Part shown: positions 6,740-14,532 of the stretch, piece after piece
Layout: each line of letters starts with the position of its first letter
How positions within the stretch are numbered: position 1 is the first letter of the stretch
NCBI GenBank assembly: GCA_020638195.1
Contig: JACKJC010000007.1
Span: 1 to 61,393, forward strand
From: Methylobacteriaceae bacterium
GTDB lineage: Bacteria; Pseudomonadota; Alphaproteobacteria; Rhizobiales; Beijerinckiaceae
DNA length: 61,393 nt
Reading direction: 5' to 3'
Notes under the pieces: generated by a model
What the model was told of the DNA's origin: nothing
The model's input: only the letters and a program-made list of their open reading frames with translations
Database searches by the model: none
Translations under genes and position numbers: made by a program

Positions 6740-8182
6740 ATGAGCGAAGACTCCACACTGATCACCGGACCGCTCTACGCCGCCCGCAAGAAAGTCTATC
6801 CGCAGGCCACCCACGGCACGTTCCGCAACATCAAGTGGGGTCTGCTGATCTTCTGCCTGGGCGTCTATTATCTCTTGCCCTTCGTGCGCTGGGACCGTGG
6901 ACCGGGCCTGCCGAACCAGGCGGTGCTGGTCGACCTGCCGCACCGGCGCTTCTACTTCTTCTTCATCCAGCTATGGCCGCAGGAGGTCTATTTTTTCACC
7001 GGCCTGCTGGTGCTCGCCGCGCTGACGCTGTTCCTGATGAACGCGCTCGCCGGACGCATCTGGTGCGGCTACCTGTGCTGGCAGACAGTGTGGACGGACC
7101 TGTTCTACGCGGTCGAGCGCTGGGTCGAAGGCGACCGCCGCGACCGCATCATGAAGGACAAGAAGGGCTGGACCTTCCAGCACATCCGCGAAGTCGGCCT
7201 CAAGCACTTCCTGTGGCTGATGATCGCCTGGTGGACCGGCGGCGCCTGGGTTCTCTACTTCGACGACGCGCCGACGCTGGTCCGCAATCTCGCGACCTTC
7301 CAGGCGCCCTTCTCCGCCTATCTGTGGATCGGCATTCTCACGGCCACGACCTACATTTTCGCGGGCCACATGCGCGAGCAGGTGTGCCTCTACATGTGTC
7401 CGTGGCCGCGCATTCAGGCGGCGCTGACCGACGAATGGGCGCTCAACGTCACCTACAAGGTCGATCGCGGCGAACCGCGCATGTCGGTCAAGAAGGCGGA
7501 AGCCGCCCATCTCAAGGGCCTGGCCGCCGGCGATTGCATCGACTGCAACCAGTGCGTCGCGGTGTGCCCGACGGGTACGGACATTCGCAAGGGCCTGCAG
7601 CTCGGCTGCGTGCAGTGCGGCCTGTGCATCGACGCCTGCGACAATGTCATGAAGGAGATCGGCCGTCCGACCCGGCTCATCGGATATGACACCGACATCA
7701 ACATGGAACGTCGCAAGGAAGGCAAGCCGCCGATGTACCGGCCGATCCGTCCGCGCACGATCCTCTACGCCGCCGTGATGGCGGTGGTCGGCTCGGTCAT
7801 GCTCTATGCGCTGTTCAATCGCACGACGGCGCTGATCGCGGCCCAGCACAACCGCAACCCGTTGTTCGTCGCGCTGTCCGACGGCCATGTGCGCAACGAT
7901 ATGACCGTGCATCTGTCGAACAAGGGCGGCACGCCGCGCACTTTCGCGCTGACGGTTCAGGGGCTCGATCAGGCCAAGCTCTCCGCCGTGGGCGTCGAGC
8001 CCGCCGCTGACGGACGCCTGCTGCTGGAGGTCGAGCCGGACCGTGTCCGTGACCTGCGCGTCAGCGTCACGGCGCCGGCCGGCGCAACCAAGACCGACAA
8101 TACGCCGATCACCCTCGTCGCCACCGACGTCGCGAATGGCGAGGTGCTGAAAGTCGGCGAGCACTTCTTCGCACCGAAGTAG
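6740..8182 (+). CDS. ccoG: Cytochrome c oxidase accessory protein CcoG (FixG/RdxA)
   Basis: Membrane-bound 4Fe-4S protein of 480 residues needed for assembly of the cbb3-type oxidase, where it is thought to reduce copper for the CcoN active site. Membrane segments lie near residues 33-50, 84-104, 155-173, 191-208 and 347-366. Conserved pairs are WCGYLCWQ (109-113) and CLYMCPWPR (216-220). Two ferredoxin-type clusters are C266/C269/C272/C276 and C290/C293/C296/C300. A periplasmic Ig-like domain (about 375-480) ends the protein. The ATG at 6740 fits the family N-terminus SEDSTLITGPLYAARKKVYP. The ccoNOQP and ccoHIS genes are not here, so it is detached from its usual operon, but the FixK-type box keeps the expected oxygen control. 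Confidence 0.96.
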   Translation: MSEDSTLITGPLYAARKKVYPQATHGTFRNIKWGLLIFCLGVYYLLPFVRWDRGPGLPNQAVLVDLPHRRFYFFFIQLWPQEVYFFTGLLVLAALTLFLMNALAGRIWCGYLCWQTVWTDLFYAVERWVEGDRRDRIMKDKKGWTFQHIREVGLKHFLWLMIAWWTGGAWVLYFDDAPTLVRNLATFQAPFSAYLWIGILTATTYIFAGHMREQVCLYMCPWPRIQAALTDEWALNVTYKVDRGEPRMSVKKAEAAHLKGLAAGDCIDCNQCVAVCPTGTDIRKGLQLGCVQCGLCIDACDNVMKEIGRPTRLIGYDTDINMERRKEGKPPMYRPIRPRTILYAAVMAVVGSVMLYALFNRTTALIAAQHNRNPLFVALSDGHVRNDMTVHLSNKGGTPRTFALTVQGLDQAKLSAVGVEPAADGRLLLEVEPDRVRDLRVSVTAPAGATKTDNTPITLVATDVANGEVLKVGEHFFAPK

Positions 8183-8210
8183 GGGCGCCGACAGGACGGA
8201 GAAAGACAAA

Positions 8211-8250
8211 AGCCCGCGGCCGGACAATCTCGGCCGCGGGCCTTCTGTTT
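8211..8250 (+). terminator. Rho-independent terminator of ccoG
   Basis: A perfect 11-bp GC-rich stem (8212-8222 with 8231-8241, loop GACAATCT) is followed by CTTCTGTTT. On the other strand the flank CTTTTGTCTTTC is also T-rich, so it may serve the converging psd gene as well. Confidence 0.8.
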
Positions 8251-8272
8251 GGAATCGCGGAATGTGGGAGCG

Positions 8273-8968
8273 TCAGGCCGACTTGAACAGCGTAGTGGCG
8301 ACGCCGCCGAAATCCGCGATCGGCGTTTCGCCCGCGATCGTCTTCGTGCCCAGCGAAACGAGTGGCGTCGCTCCTGCGGGCATGTAGACGTCGACGCGCG
8401 AGCCGAAGCGGATCAGGCCGAAGCGCTGGCCGACGGTCAGAGTCTCGGTTTCCTTCGAGAAACAGACGATGCGGCGCGCGATCAGGCCGGCGATCTGCAC
8501 CACGCCGAAATTTCCACGCGGCGTTTCCAGAACCACGCCATTGCGCTCGTTGTCCTCGCTCGCCTTGTCGAGATCGGCGTTGACGAAGAGGCCCGGCTTG
8601 TAGGCGATGCGCGCGATGCGGCCGGCGACCGGCGCGCGGTTCACGTGGCAGTCGAACACCGACATGAAGATCGAAATGCGGTGCATCGGCTCTTCGCCCA
8701 GCCCCAGCTCAGGCGGCGGGGAAAAGTTGCCGATCGAGCAGACGTAGCCGTCGGCCGGCGCGACCACGAGGCCGTCGCGGTCGGGCGTGACGCGCACGGG
8801 ATCGCGGAAGAAGTACGCGCACCAAAGGGTCAGCAGCGCGCCGATCCAGCCGAGCGGCGGCCAGATCCAGTGCAGGACCAGCGAACCAATCGCGAAAGCG
8901 GCAATGAAGACATAGCCTTCCGGGTGGATGGGCACGATCTGGCGGCGGACGGAGTCATAGAGGGACAT
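8273..8968 (-). CDS. psd: Phosphatidylserine decarboxylase proenzyme (short form)
   Basis: Makes phosphatidylethanolamine from phosphatidylserine at the inner membrane. The 231-residue protein is the short proenzyme type. A hydrophobic anchor spans about residues 18-52, the conserved FFRDPVR is at 53-59, and the self-cleavage site is in IRFGSRVD, with cleavage expected between Gly189 and Ser190 to give the pyruvoyl group. The DCHVNRAPVAG segment (107-116) is also typical. The ATG at 8968 has an AAGGAA ribosome site. The Atm1-type exporter gene lies upstream on the same strand with a 133-base gap. The phosphatidylserine synthase gene pssA, often adjacent in this order, is not present downstream. 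Confidence 0.95.
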   Translation of the reverse strand: MSLYDSVRRQIVPIHPEGYVFIAAFAIGSLVLHWIWPPLGWIGALLTLWCAYFFRDPVRVTPDRDGLVVAPADGYVCSIGNFSPPPELGLGEEPMHRISIFMSVFDCHVNRAPVAGRIARIAYKPGLFVNADLDKASEDNERNGVVLETPRGNFGVVQIAGLIARRIVCFSKETETLTVGQRFGLIRFGSRVDVYMPAGATPLVSLGTKTIAGETPIADFGGVATTLFKSA

Positions 8969-9101
8969 GGGTCGGGTTCCTTGGCGCGGGCGCTCTAATG
9001 CCACCGACGGAGCCGAAAGTCACGAAAATCCGGGACCGCCGGCTTACGGTCGGCAAAGGGCGTCGTGAGGGCCAACGGGAAGCCGGCCATCCCGCCTTCG
9101 C

Positions 9102-11003
9102 TCACGCCTCGATATTCACCCGCACGCTCTTGCCTTCTTCCTCGGCAGCGCGGCGCAATGCCTCCTCGGCGTCGTGCACCTCGCGCTGGCGGTTCCACAT
9201 GCCCGCATAGACGCCGCCCTGCTCCAGCAATTGCTCGTGGCGGCCGCGCTCGACGATGCGGCCCTGATCGAGCACGATGATCTCGTCCGCATTGACCACG
9301 GTCGACAGGCGATGCGCGATGACCAGCGACGTGCGCCCGCGTGAAACCCGTTCCAGCGCATCCTGGATTTCTCGCTCGGTGAAGGAGTCCAGCGCCGACG
9401 TCGCCTCGTCGAGCACGAGGATCGGCGGCGCCTTCAGAATCGTGCGGGCGAGCGCGACGCGTTGCTTCTCGCCGCCCGACAATTTCAGGCCACGTTCGCC
9501 GACCTGCGCATCGTAGCCGTCAGGCACGATGCCGATGAAGCGGTCGATTTGCGCCATGGCCGCCGCGTCGCGGATCTCGTCCATGCTCGCGTCCCATCGG
9601 CCGTAGCGGATGTTGTAGCCGATGGAATCGTTGAACAGGACCGTATCCTGCGGGACTATGCCGATGGCCCGACGCAGGCTCTCCTGCGTGACACTGGAAA
9701 TATCTTGCCCGTCTATGGTCACGCGGCCCTGCTGCGGCTCGTAGAAACGGAAGATGAGGCGCGACAGCGTCGATTTCCCTGCGCCCGAGGGACCTACGAT
9801 GGCGACCGTCTTGCCCGCCGGCACTTCGAAGTCGACGCCTTTCAGAATCTCGCGCTGCGGATCGTAGCTGAAGAAGACGTTCTCGAAGCGCACGACGCCA
9901 TCACTCACGACCAACGGTTTTGCGCCGGGACGGTCGGCGATCTCGGCCTTCTGCTCGAGGATGTGGAACATGGCCTCGATGTCGATCACGGCCTGACGCA
10001 CCTCGCGATAGAACATGCCCATGAAGTTGAGCGGCTGGTAGAGCTGGATCATCATGGCGTTGATCAGCACGAAATCGCCGATCGTGTTGCGCCCTTCCCT
10101 GATGCCGGAGACGCACATGATCATCACCGCCGTCAGCCCTACCGTGAAGATCGCCGCCTGCCCGGCGTTGAGCACCGCGAGCGATGTGTAGCTCGCCACG
10201 CTGTTCTTCTCGTAGCGAGCCATCGCCTTGTCGTAGCGCGCGGCCTCGCGCCCCTCGGCGTTGAAATACTTGACTGTCTCGTAGTTGAGCAGGCTGTCGA
10301 TCGCCTTGGTGTTGGCGTCGTTGTCGCTCTCGTTCATCGAGCGGCGGATGCCGATGCGCCAGTTGGTGGCGATGGTGGTGAAGGCCATGTAGGCGACGAT
10401 CATCAACACGGTCGCCAGCGCGTAACGCCAGTCGTACTGCACGAAGAATACGGCGAGGATCAGCGCGAATTCGAGCAGCGTCGGCAGGCCCGTCAGCGTG
10501 ATCATGCGCACCATCGTCTCGATGGCGGTGCGCCCGCGCTCCAGCACGCGCGTAAGCGCGCCGGTCTTGCGCTCGAGGTGATAGCGCAGCGACAATTCAT
10601 GCATGTGCACGAAGACGTCGTTGGCCAGCCGCCGGACGGCGTTCATGGCGACCGCCGCGAACAGGGCGTCGCGCGCCTGGGTGAACCCGGCCATGGCCGT
10701 GCGCAGCACGCCGTAGACAATGGTCAATGCGATCGGGCCCGCAAGTAGAGCGGGCAGGTCCTCGATGTGCGCACTTCCTGAATTCAGGGAATCCGTCGCC
10801 CATTTGAAGGAATAGGGCACGGCGATCGTGACCAGCTTTGCGACCACCAGCGCCGCGAAAGCGAGAAAAATCCGCAGCTTGAGATCGAAGCGGTCGCGCG
10901 GCCAGATGTAGGGCCATAGCCGCCGTCCGGTGGAGACGAGCGTGGCGTCGGACTTTTGTTGTGGACCGGGCCCGGCTGCGGGCGGCGCTGAGAGATGTCG
11001 CAT
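9102..11003 (-). CDS. Atm1/HMT1-type ABC exporter (permease-ATPase fusion)
   Basis: Half-size ABC exporter of about 633 residues, with an N-terminal six-helix membrane domain and a C-terminal ATPase. In bacteria this ABCB7/Atm1 group exports glutathione-linked metals or sulfur compounds. Family marks include the PYSFKWATDSLN segment, MNESDNDANTKAIDSLLNYE with VKYFNAE, and IVPQDTVLFNDSIGYNIRYG. The ATPase shows GPSGAGKST, LSGGEKQRVALART, ILVLDEATSALD and the AHRLSTV switch. I chose the ATG at 11003 (MRHLSAPP); an in-frame ATG at 11072 is possible. A glutathione reductase gene lies elsewhere in the window, but no direct link is shown. It precedes psd on the same strand. Confidence 0.93.
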   Translation of the reverse strand: MRHLSAPPAAGPGPQQKSDATLVSTGRRLWPYIWPRDRFDLKLRIFLAFAALVVAKLVTIAVPYSFKWATDSLNSGSAHIEDLPALLAGPIALTIVYGVLRTAMAGFTQARDALFAAVAMNAVRRLANDVFVHMHELSLRYHLERKTGALTRVLERGRTAIETMVRMITLTGLPTLLEFALILAVFFVQYDWRYALATVLMIVAYMAFTTIATNWRIGIRRSMNESDNDANTKAIDSLLNYETVKYFNAEGREAARYDKAMARYEKNSVASYTSLAVLNAGQAAIFTVGLTAVMIMCVSGIREGRNTIGDFVLINAMMIQLYQPLNFMGMFYREVRQAVIDIEAMFHILEQKAEIADRPGAKPLVVSDGVVRFENVFFSYDPQREILKGVDFEVPAGKTVAIVGPSGAGKSTLSRLIFRFYEPQQGRVTIDGQDISSVTQESLRRAIGIVPQDTVLFNDSIGYNIRYGRWDASMDEIRDAAAMAQIDRFIGIVPDGYDAQVGERGLKLSGGEKQRVALARTILKAPPILVLDEATSALDSFTEREIQDALERVSRGRTSLVIAHRLSTVVNADEIIVLDQGRIVERGRHEQLLEQGGVYAGMWNRQREVHDAEEALRRAAEEEGKSVRVNIEA

Positions 11004-11171
11004 TTTAGAACCGGTTGAATTTCCGCCAGATATAAGCGGTGACAGGGCAAATGACACGGGGGCGGCCGACATATGCGGCGCCCGCCCGGCGCATCGGCGA
11101 TTGACTGCCATCACAAGCTGAGGAAAAACGCGCCTTTCACGCGGCGCGATCGCCGCTTCCAGGGAATTACA

Positions 11172-11543
11172 ATGCTGAAAGGCACTTTTGCCGCGCTGGC
11201 GCTCGTCGCGTTCGCAACGACCGCTTTCGCAGCCGATCCTTATGGCGTCTGGCGCCGGCCCGAAGACGGCACGACCTTCTCCTTCTTCCGCTGTGGCGGC
11301 GGGCTCTGCGTGAAGGTGAAGGGCGTGAAAGACCCGGCCGACAGGAAGTACATCGGCGCGATGGTCTTCTCTGGCGCGAGCAAGACCGGTCCCAACGTAT
11401 GGGAAGGCCGCGTCAAGAACCTCGAGGACGGTGAGACCTATATGGGCAAGATCACACTCAATGGCGCGAATTCCGTCACGCTCGACGGCTGCGTGCTCGG
11501 CGGCGCGATCTGCAAGGGCGAGACCTGGACCCGCACGCGCTGA
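11172..11543 (+). CDS. DUF2147 periplasmic protein
   Basis: Exported protein of 123 residues with a signal peptide (1-20, cleaved after TTAFA). The mature part begins DPYGVWRRPEDG, which is the DUF2147 opening, followed by a beta-rich domain with the VFSGASKTGPNVWEGRVKN segment and the GETYMG motif. It resembles lipocalin-like barrels. Four Cys (44, 49, 109 and 114 or nearby) could form two disulfides in the periplasm, as seen in C-x4-C spacing in FFRCGGGLC and DGCVLGGAIC. The family has no established biochemical function. The Atm1 exporter gene diverges from it across 168 bases. It is a single-gene unit as far as the sequence shows. Confidence 0.85.
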   Translation: MLKGTFAALALVAFATTAFAADPYGVWRRPEDGTTFSFFRCGGGLCVKVKGVKDPADRKYIGAMVFSGASKTGPNVWEGRVKNLEDGETYMGKITLNGANSVTLDGCVLGGAICKGETWTRTR

Positions 11544-11604
11544 TTTTCACGATCGCGCGCCCTCTCTCTGCTAGCATTTCCGAATCAGGCGAGGAGCGAG
11601 GCTG

Positions 11605-12198
11605 TTGCTGAACATTTGCGTGTATTGCGGCTCCGCGAACGGAACGGAACCGCATTTCGTCGCCGCGGCGGAGGAACTGGGACGCCGCATCGGCGCGGCC
11701 GGCCATGGCCTCGTCTATGGCGGCGGCGACAATGGCCTGATGGGCAAGGTCGCGCGCTCTACCCTGGCGGCCGGCGGGCGCGTCGTCGGCATCATCCCGG
11801 AATTTCTCAAGAACCGCGAGCACATGCTGCACGAGGCGCAGGAGCTCGTCGTCGTGGAGGATATGCACACACGCAAGCGCATGATGTTCGAACGCGCCGA
11901 CGCCTTCGTCGCGCTGCCGGGCGGCATTGGCACGCTGGAAGAACTCGTCGAGCAACTCACTTGGGTGCAGCTCGGCCGGCACACCAAACCGGTGGTAATC
12001 GCCGATATCGGCGGCTTCTGGCGACCGCTGCTGTCGCTGTTCGCGCATATGCGCGGCAGCGGCTTCATCCGCCAGGAATTCGAATTACGCTACATGGTCG
12101 CCGAGCGCGTCGCGGACGCGCTGCCGATGATCGAAAGCGCGATTGCGCGACAGGAGCGCGCCGGCGGGCGCGTGGAGACGATCGATCCGCGGTTGTAG
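11605..12198 (+). CDS. LOG-family nucleoside 5'-monophosphate phosphoribohydrolase
   Basis: Cytosolic enzyme of 197 residues in the LOG (lysine decarboxylase-like, TIGR00730) family. Family members release the base from cytokinin riboside monophosphates or from AMP-like nucleotides. The diagnostic PGGIGTLEELVEQLTW motif is at about residues 111-126, the nucleotide-binding GGGDNGLMGKVA at about 43-54, and R/K-rich TRKRMMFE precedes the catalytic motif. The reading frame opens at a TTG with GAGGAG eight bases upstream; no ATG is available near the conserved N-terminus LLNICVYCGSANG, so the TTG start is well supported. Whether it makes a cytokinin or serves nucleotide salvage cannot be told. Confidence 0.92.
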   Translation: MLNICVYCGSANGTEPHFVAAAEELGRRIGAAGHGLVYGGGDNGLMGKVARSTLAAGGRVVGIIPEFLKNREHMLHEAQELVVVEDMHTRKRMMFERADAFVALPGGIGTLEELVEQLTWVQLGRHTKPVVIADIGGFWRPLLSLFAHMRGSGFIRQEFELRYMVAERVADALPMIESAIARQERAGGRVETIDPRL

Positions 12199-12203
12199 CT
12201 CTC

Positions 12204-12332
12204 GCTGTCATTTCGAGCCGGCAGAAGTCCGCTGTTGCGGACTTCGCCTGAAAGCGAAGCAATCCAGCCCCGAGACTGTCCACAGATCCAGGGATGAATT
12301 GCCGCGTCGCTTCGCTCCTCGCAATGACGGTC
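12204..12332. repeat. Intergenic palindromic repeat element
   Basis: Outer arms resembling TGTCATTTCGAG and CTCGCAATGACG form an imperfect inverted repeat. Inside it is a perfect 9-bp hairpin (GAAGTCCGC 12224-12232 and GCGGACTTC 12237-12245). GAAGC/GCTTC-rich segments accompany it. This TCATTGCGAGGAGCGAAGC-type sequence is typical of dispersed repeats in alphaproteobacterial intergenic DNA. It fills almost the whole gap between two converging genes. Confidence 0.6.
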
Positions 12333-12336
12333 GAGA

Positions 12337-13929
12337 CTAAGCCGCTCCCGAAACCATCAGCTTGTAATTGATCGAATCCACCAGCGCCTGGAACGAGGCG
12401 TCGATGACGTTGGCGGAAACGCCGACGGTGGACCAGCGCTCGCCGTTCTTGTCTGCGCATTCGATCAGCACGCGCGTCACGGCATCCGTGCCGCCCTGGA
12501 AGACTCGCACGCGATAGTCGACCAGCTCCACATCCTCGATGAATTTCTGGAAACGGCCGAGATCCTTGCGCAGCGCGACGTCGAGCGCATTGACCGGGCC
12601 GTTGCCTTCAGCCGCCGAGATCAGCAATTCGCCGTCGACGCGCACCTTCACGATGGCTTCGGAGGCCGTGACCATGTCGCCCTTGGCGTTGAAGCGGCGC
12701 TCGACATTCACGCTGTAGCGCTCGACGTCGAAATAATCGGGCAATTGCCCGAGCACACGCTTGGCGAGCAGCAGGAAGGACGCGTCGGCGCCCTCGTAGG
12801 CATAGCCCTGCGCTTCCTTGTCCTTCACTTCGTCGAGCAGTCGGCCGAGGCGCGGATCGTTCTTGTCGAGGCTGACGCCGAGGCGTTCGAGTTCGGACAG
12901 AATGTTCGACTTGCCGGCCTGGTCCGACACCAGCACCTTGCGCTTGTTTCCGACCGCGTCGGGCGTCACATGCTCGTAGGTCCGCGGGTCCTTCAGCACC
13001 GCCGAGGCGTGGATGCCGGCCTTGGTCGCGAAGGCGCTCGACCCGACATAGGGCGCGTGGCGGTTCGGCGCGCGGTTCAACAATTCGTCGAAGGCGTGGC
13101 TCGTCTTGGCGAGATGCGTCAGCTTTTCCGAGGTGACGCCGATCTCGAATTTTTCGGAGAACTCCGGCTTCAGCAGCAGCGTCGGGATGATCGACGTGAG
13201 GTTGGCGTTGCCGCAGCGTTCGCCGAGGCCGTTGAGCGTGCCCTGCACCTGACGCGCGCCCGCGCGCACGGCGGCGAGCGAATTGGCGACAGCGTTTTCC
13301 GTATCGTTATGCGCGTGAATGCCGACGTGGTCGCCGGGAATGTGCTTCAGCACTTCGCCGACGATCTCTTCGATCTCATGTGGCAGCGTGCCGCCGTTGG
13401 TGTCGCACAGAACGACCCAACGCGCGCCAGTCTCGTAGGCCGCTTTCGCGCAAGCGATCGCGTAGTCCGGATTGGCCTTGTAGCCGTCGAAGAAATGCTC
13501 GCAATCAACTAAGGCCTCGCGGCCCTTCTCGATGGCGTAGGCGACAGAGTCGCGGATGCCTTCGAGATTGTCCTCGAGCGAACATTCGAGGGCGACATGG
13601 ACCTGATAATCCCAGCTCTTGGCGACATAGACGATGGCGTCGGCGTCCGCCGCGACGAGGCCGGCGATTCCGGGATCGTTGGCGGCGGAACGGCCAGCGC
13701 GCTTGGTCATGCCGAAGGCGGCGAATTTGGCCTTCACCTTCGGTCGCTCGCCGAAGAATTCGGTGTCGAGCGGATTGGCGCCGGGATAGCCGCCCTCGAT
13801 GTAGTCGAGCCCGAGATCGTCGAGCATTTTCGCGATCGCGCGCTTGTCTTGAATCGAGAAATCGACGCCGGTCGTCTGCGCGCCGTCGCGCAAGGTGGTG
13901 TCGAACAAGGTCAGTCTTTCGCGGGCCAT
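12337..13929 (-). CDS. cimA: (R)-citramalate synthase
   Basis: Condenses acetyl-CoA with pyruvate to (R)-citramalate, giving 2-ketobutyrate for isoleucine without threonine. The 530-residue length and domain order match the TIGR00977 type of CimA. The HMGL-like TIM barrel carries LFDTTLRDGAQTTGVDF (about 7-23), the metal ligands in GIHAHNDTE, and GLGERCGN. The C-terminal LeuA-type regulatory domain runs from about 400 to 525 and probably binds isoleucine for feedback control. The ATG overlaps the stop of the upstream acetyltransferase gene by one base (TGATG), so translation is coupled. Isopropylmalate synthase is the closest alternative, but the FSIQDKRAIAK and PGANPLD segments favour CimA. 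Confidence 0.93.
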   Translation of the reverse strand: MARERLTLFDTTLRDGAQTTGVDFSIQDKRAIAKMLDDLGLDYIEGGYPGANPLDTEFFGERPKVKAKFAAFGMTKRAGRSAANDPGIAGLVAADADAIVYVAKSWDYQVHVALECSLEDNLEGIRDSVAYAIEKGREALVDCEHFFDGYKANPDYAIACAKAAYETGARWVVLCDTNGGTLPHEIEEIVGEVLKHIPGDHVGIHAHNDTENAVANSLAAVRAGARQVQGTLNGLGERCGNANLTSIIPTLLLKPEFSEKFEIGVTSEKLTHLAKTSHAFDELLNRAPNRHAPYVGSSAFATKAGIHASAVLKDPRTYEHVTPDAVGNKRKVLVSDQAGKSNILSELERLGVSLDKNDPRLGRLLDEVKDKEAQGYAYEGADASFLLLAKRVLGQLPDYFDVERYSVNVERRFNAKGDMVTASEAIVKVRVDGELLISAAEGNGPVNALDVALRKDLGRFQKFIEDVELVDYRVRVFQGGTDAVTRVLIECADKNGERWSTVGVSANVIDASFQALVDSINYKLMVSGAA

Positions 13930-14423
13930 CAGTGCGGCTTTCCTTGAGGCGCTGGCGGGGCCAGCTGCTTCTTCATCGTGGTATTGGCGAACCACTCGCC
14001 ATTGAGCGAGACCGTGTTGCGCTGGGTCGCTACATAACCGCGCCCCTTGAAGAAATCATGCGCGACATCGGAGGCGTCGGTCTGGATTTCCTTCACGCCG
14101 CGCGCAAGCGCGAGTTTTTCGACGGCGTCGACCAGGGTCGTCGCGACTTTTCTGCGCGCATGGTCGGGCGAGACGTAAAGCAGATCGAGACAGCCGTTGG
14201 CGAAGGATGCAAAGCCCGCAATCTCGTGATCGCGCAGCGCGACGAGCGTGAGCGCGCTCGCGAGCCGCTGTGCGAAGGCTGCGAGATCGTCCGAGGCCGC
14301 GGCCCAGGCGGCGCGCTGGTCGTCGGTGTAGTCGTCTTCGGCGAGAATTTCGACGCTGGCGCGAAAGAGACGCGCGAGCGCGGGCGCATCGGCGGGCAGG
14401 AAGGGGCGGAGGGCGATGGTCAT
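13929..14423 (-). CDS. GNAT-family N-acetyltransferase
   Basis: Acetyl-CoA-dependent N-acetyltransferase of 164 residues. It opens with the typical TIALRPFLPADAPALARLF strand-helix, and the CoA-binding motif A is LYVSPDHARRKVATTLVDAVE, where the usual Q/RxxGxG/A is degenerate (HARRKVAT). Near the C-terminus are DASDVAHDFFKGRGYV and TVSLNGEWFANTTMKK, like the YafP group. The ATG at 14423 has a GGAGAGG ribosome site. It overlaps cimA by one base and is preceded by a repeat element and then cysS. The substrate is unknown; coupling with cimA does not by itself imply a role in isoleucine synthesis. Confidence 0.88.
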   Translation of the reverse strand: MTIALRPFLPADAPALARLFRASVEILAEDDYTDDQRAAWAAASDDLAAFAQRLASALTLVALRDHEIAGFASFANGCLDLLYVSPDHARRKVATTLVDAVEKLALARGVKEIQTDASDVAHDFFKGRGYVATQRNTVSLNGEWFANTTMKKQLAPPAPQGKPH

Positions 14424-14463
14424 GGGGCCTCTCCAATTTCGGAACAATCTCCGTCGTGGCCCT

Positions 14464-14512
14464 CCCTCCCCTTCATGGGGAGGGTCCGCCGCGAAGCGGC
14501 GGGGGTGGGGCC
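14464..14512. repeat. Double-hairpin intergenic repeat
   Basis: Two adjacent perfect hairpins: CCCTCCCC/GGGGAGGG (14464-14471 and 14477-14484) and CCGCCGC/GCGGCGG (14486-14492 and 14496-14502), then GGGTGGGGCCC. It lies in the 109-base gap between cysS and the acetyltransferase gene. This arrangement is common as a dispersed repeat in Hyphomicrobiales and may also attenuate read-through from cysS. Confidence 0.6.
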
Positions 14513-14532
14513 CAAACGACTGGTAGAAGCGC

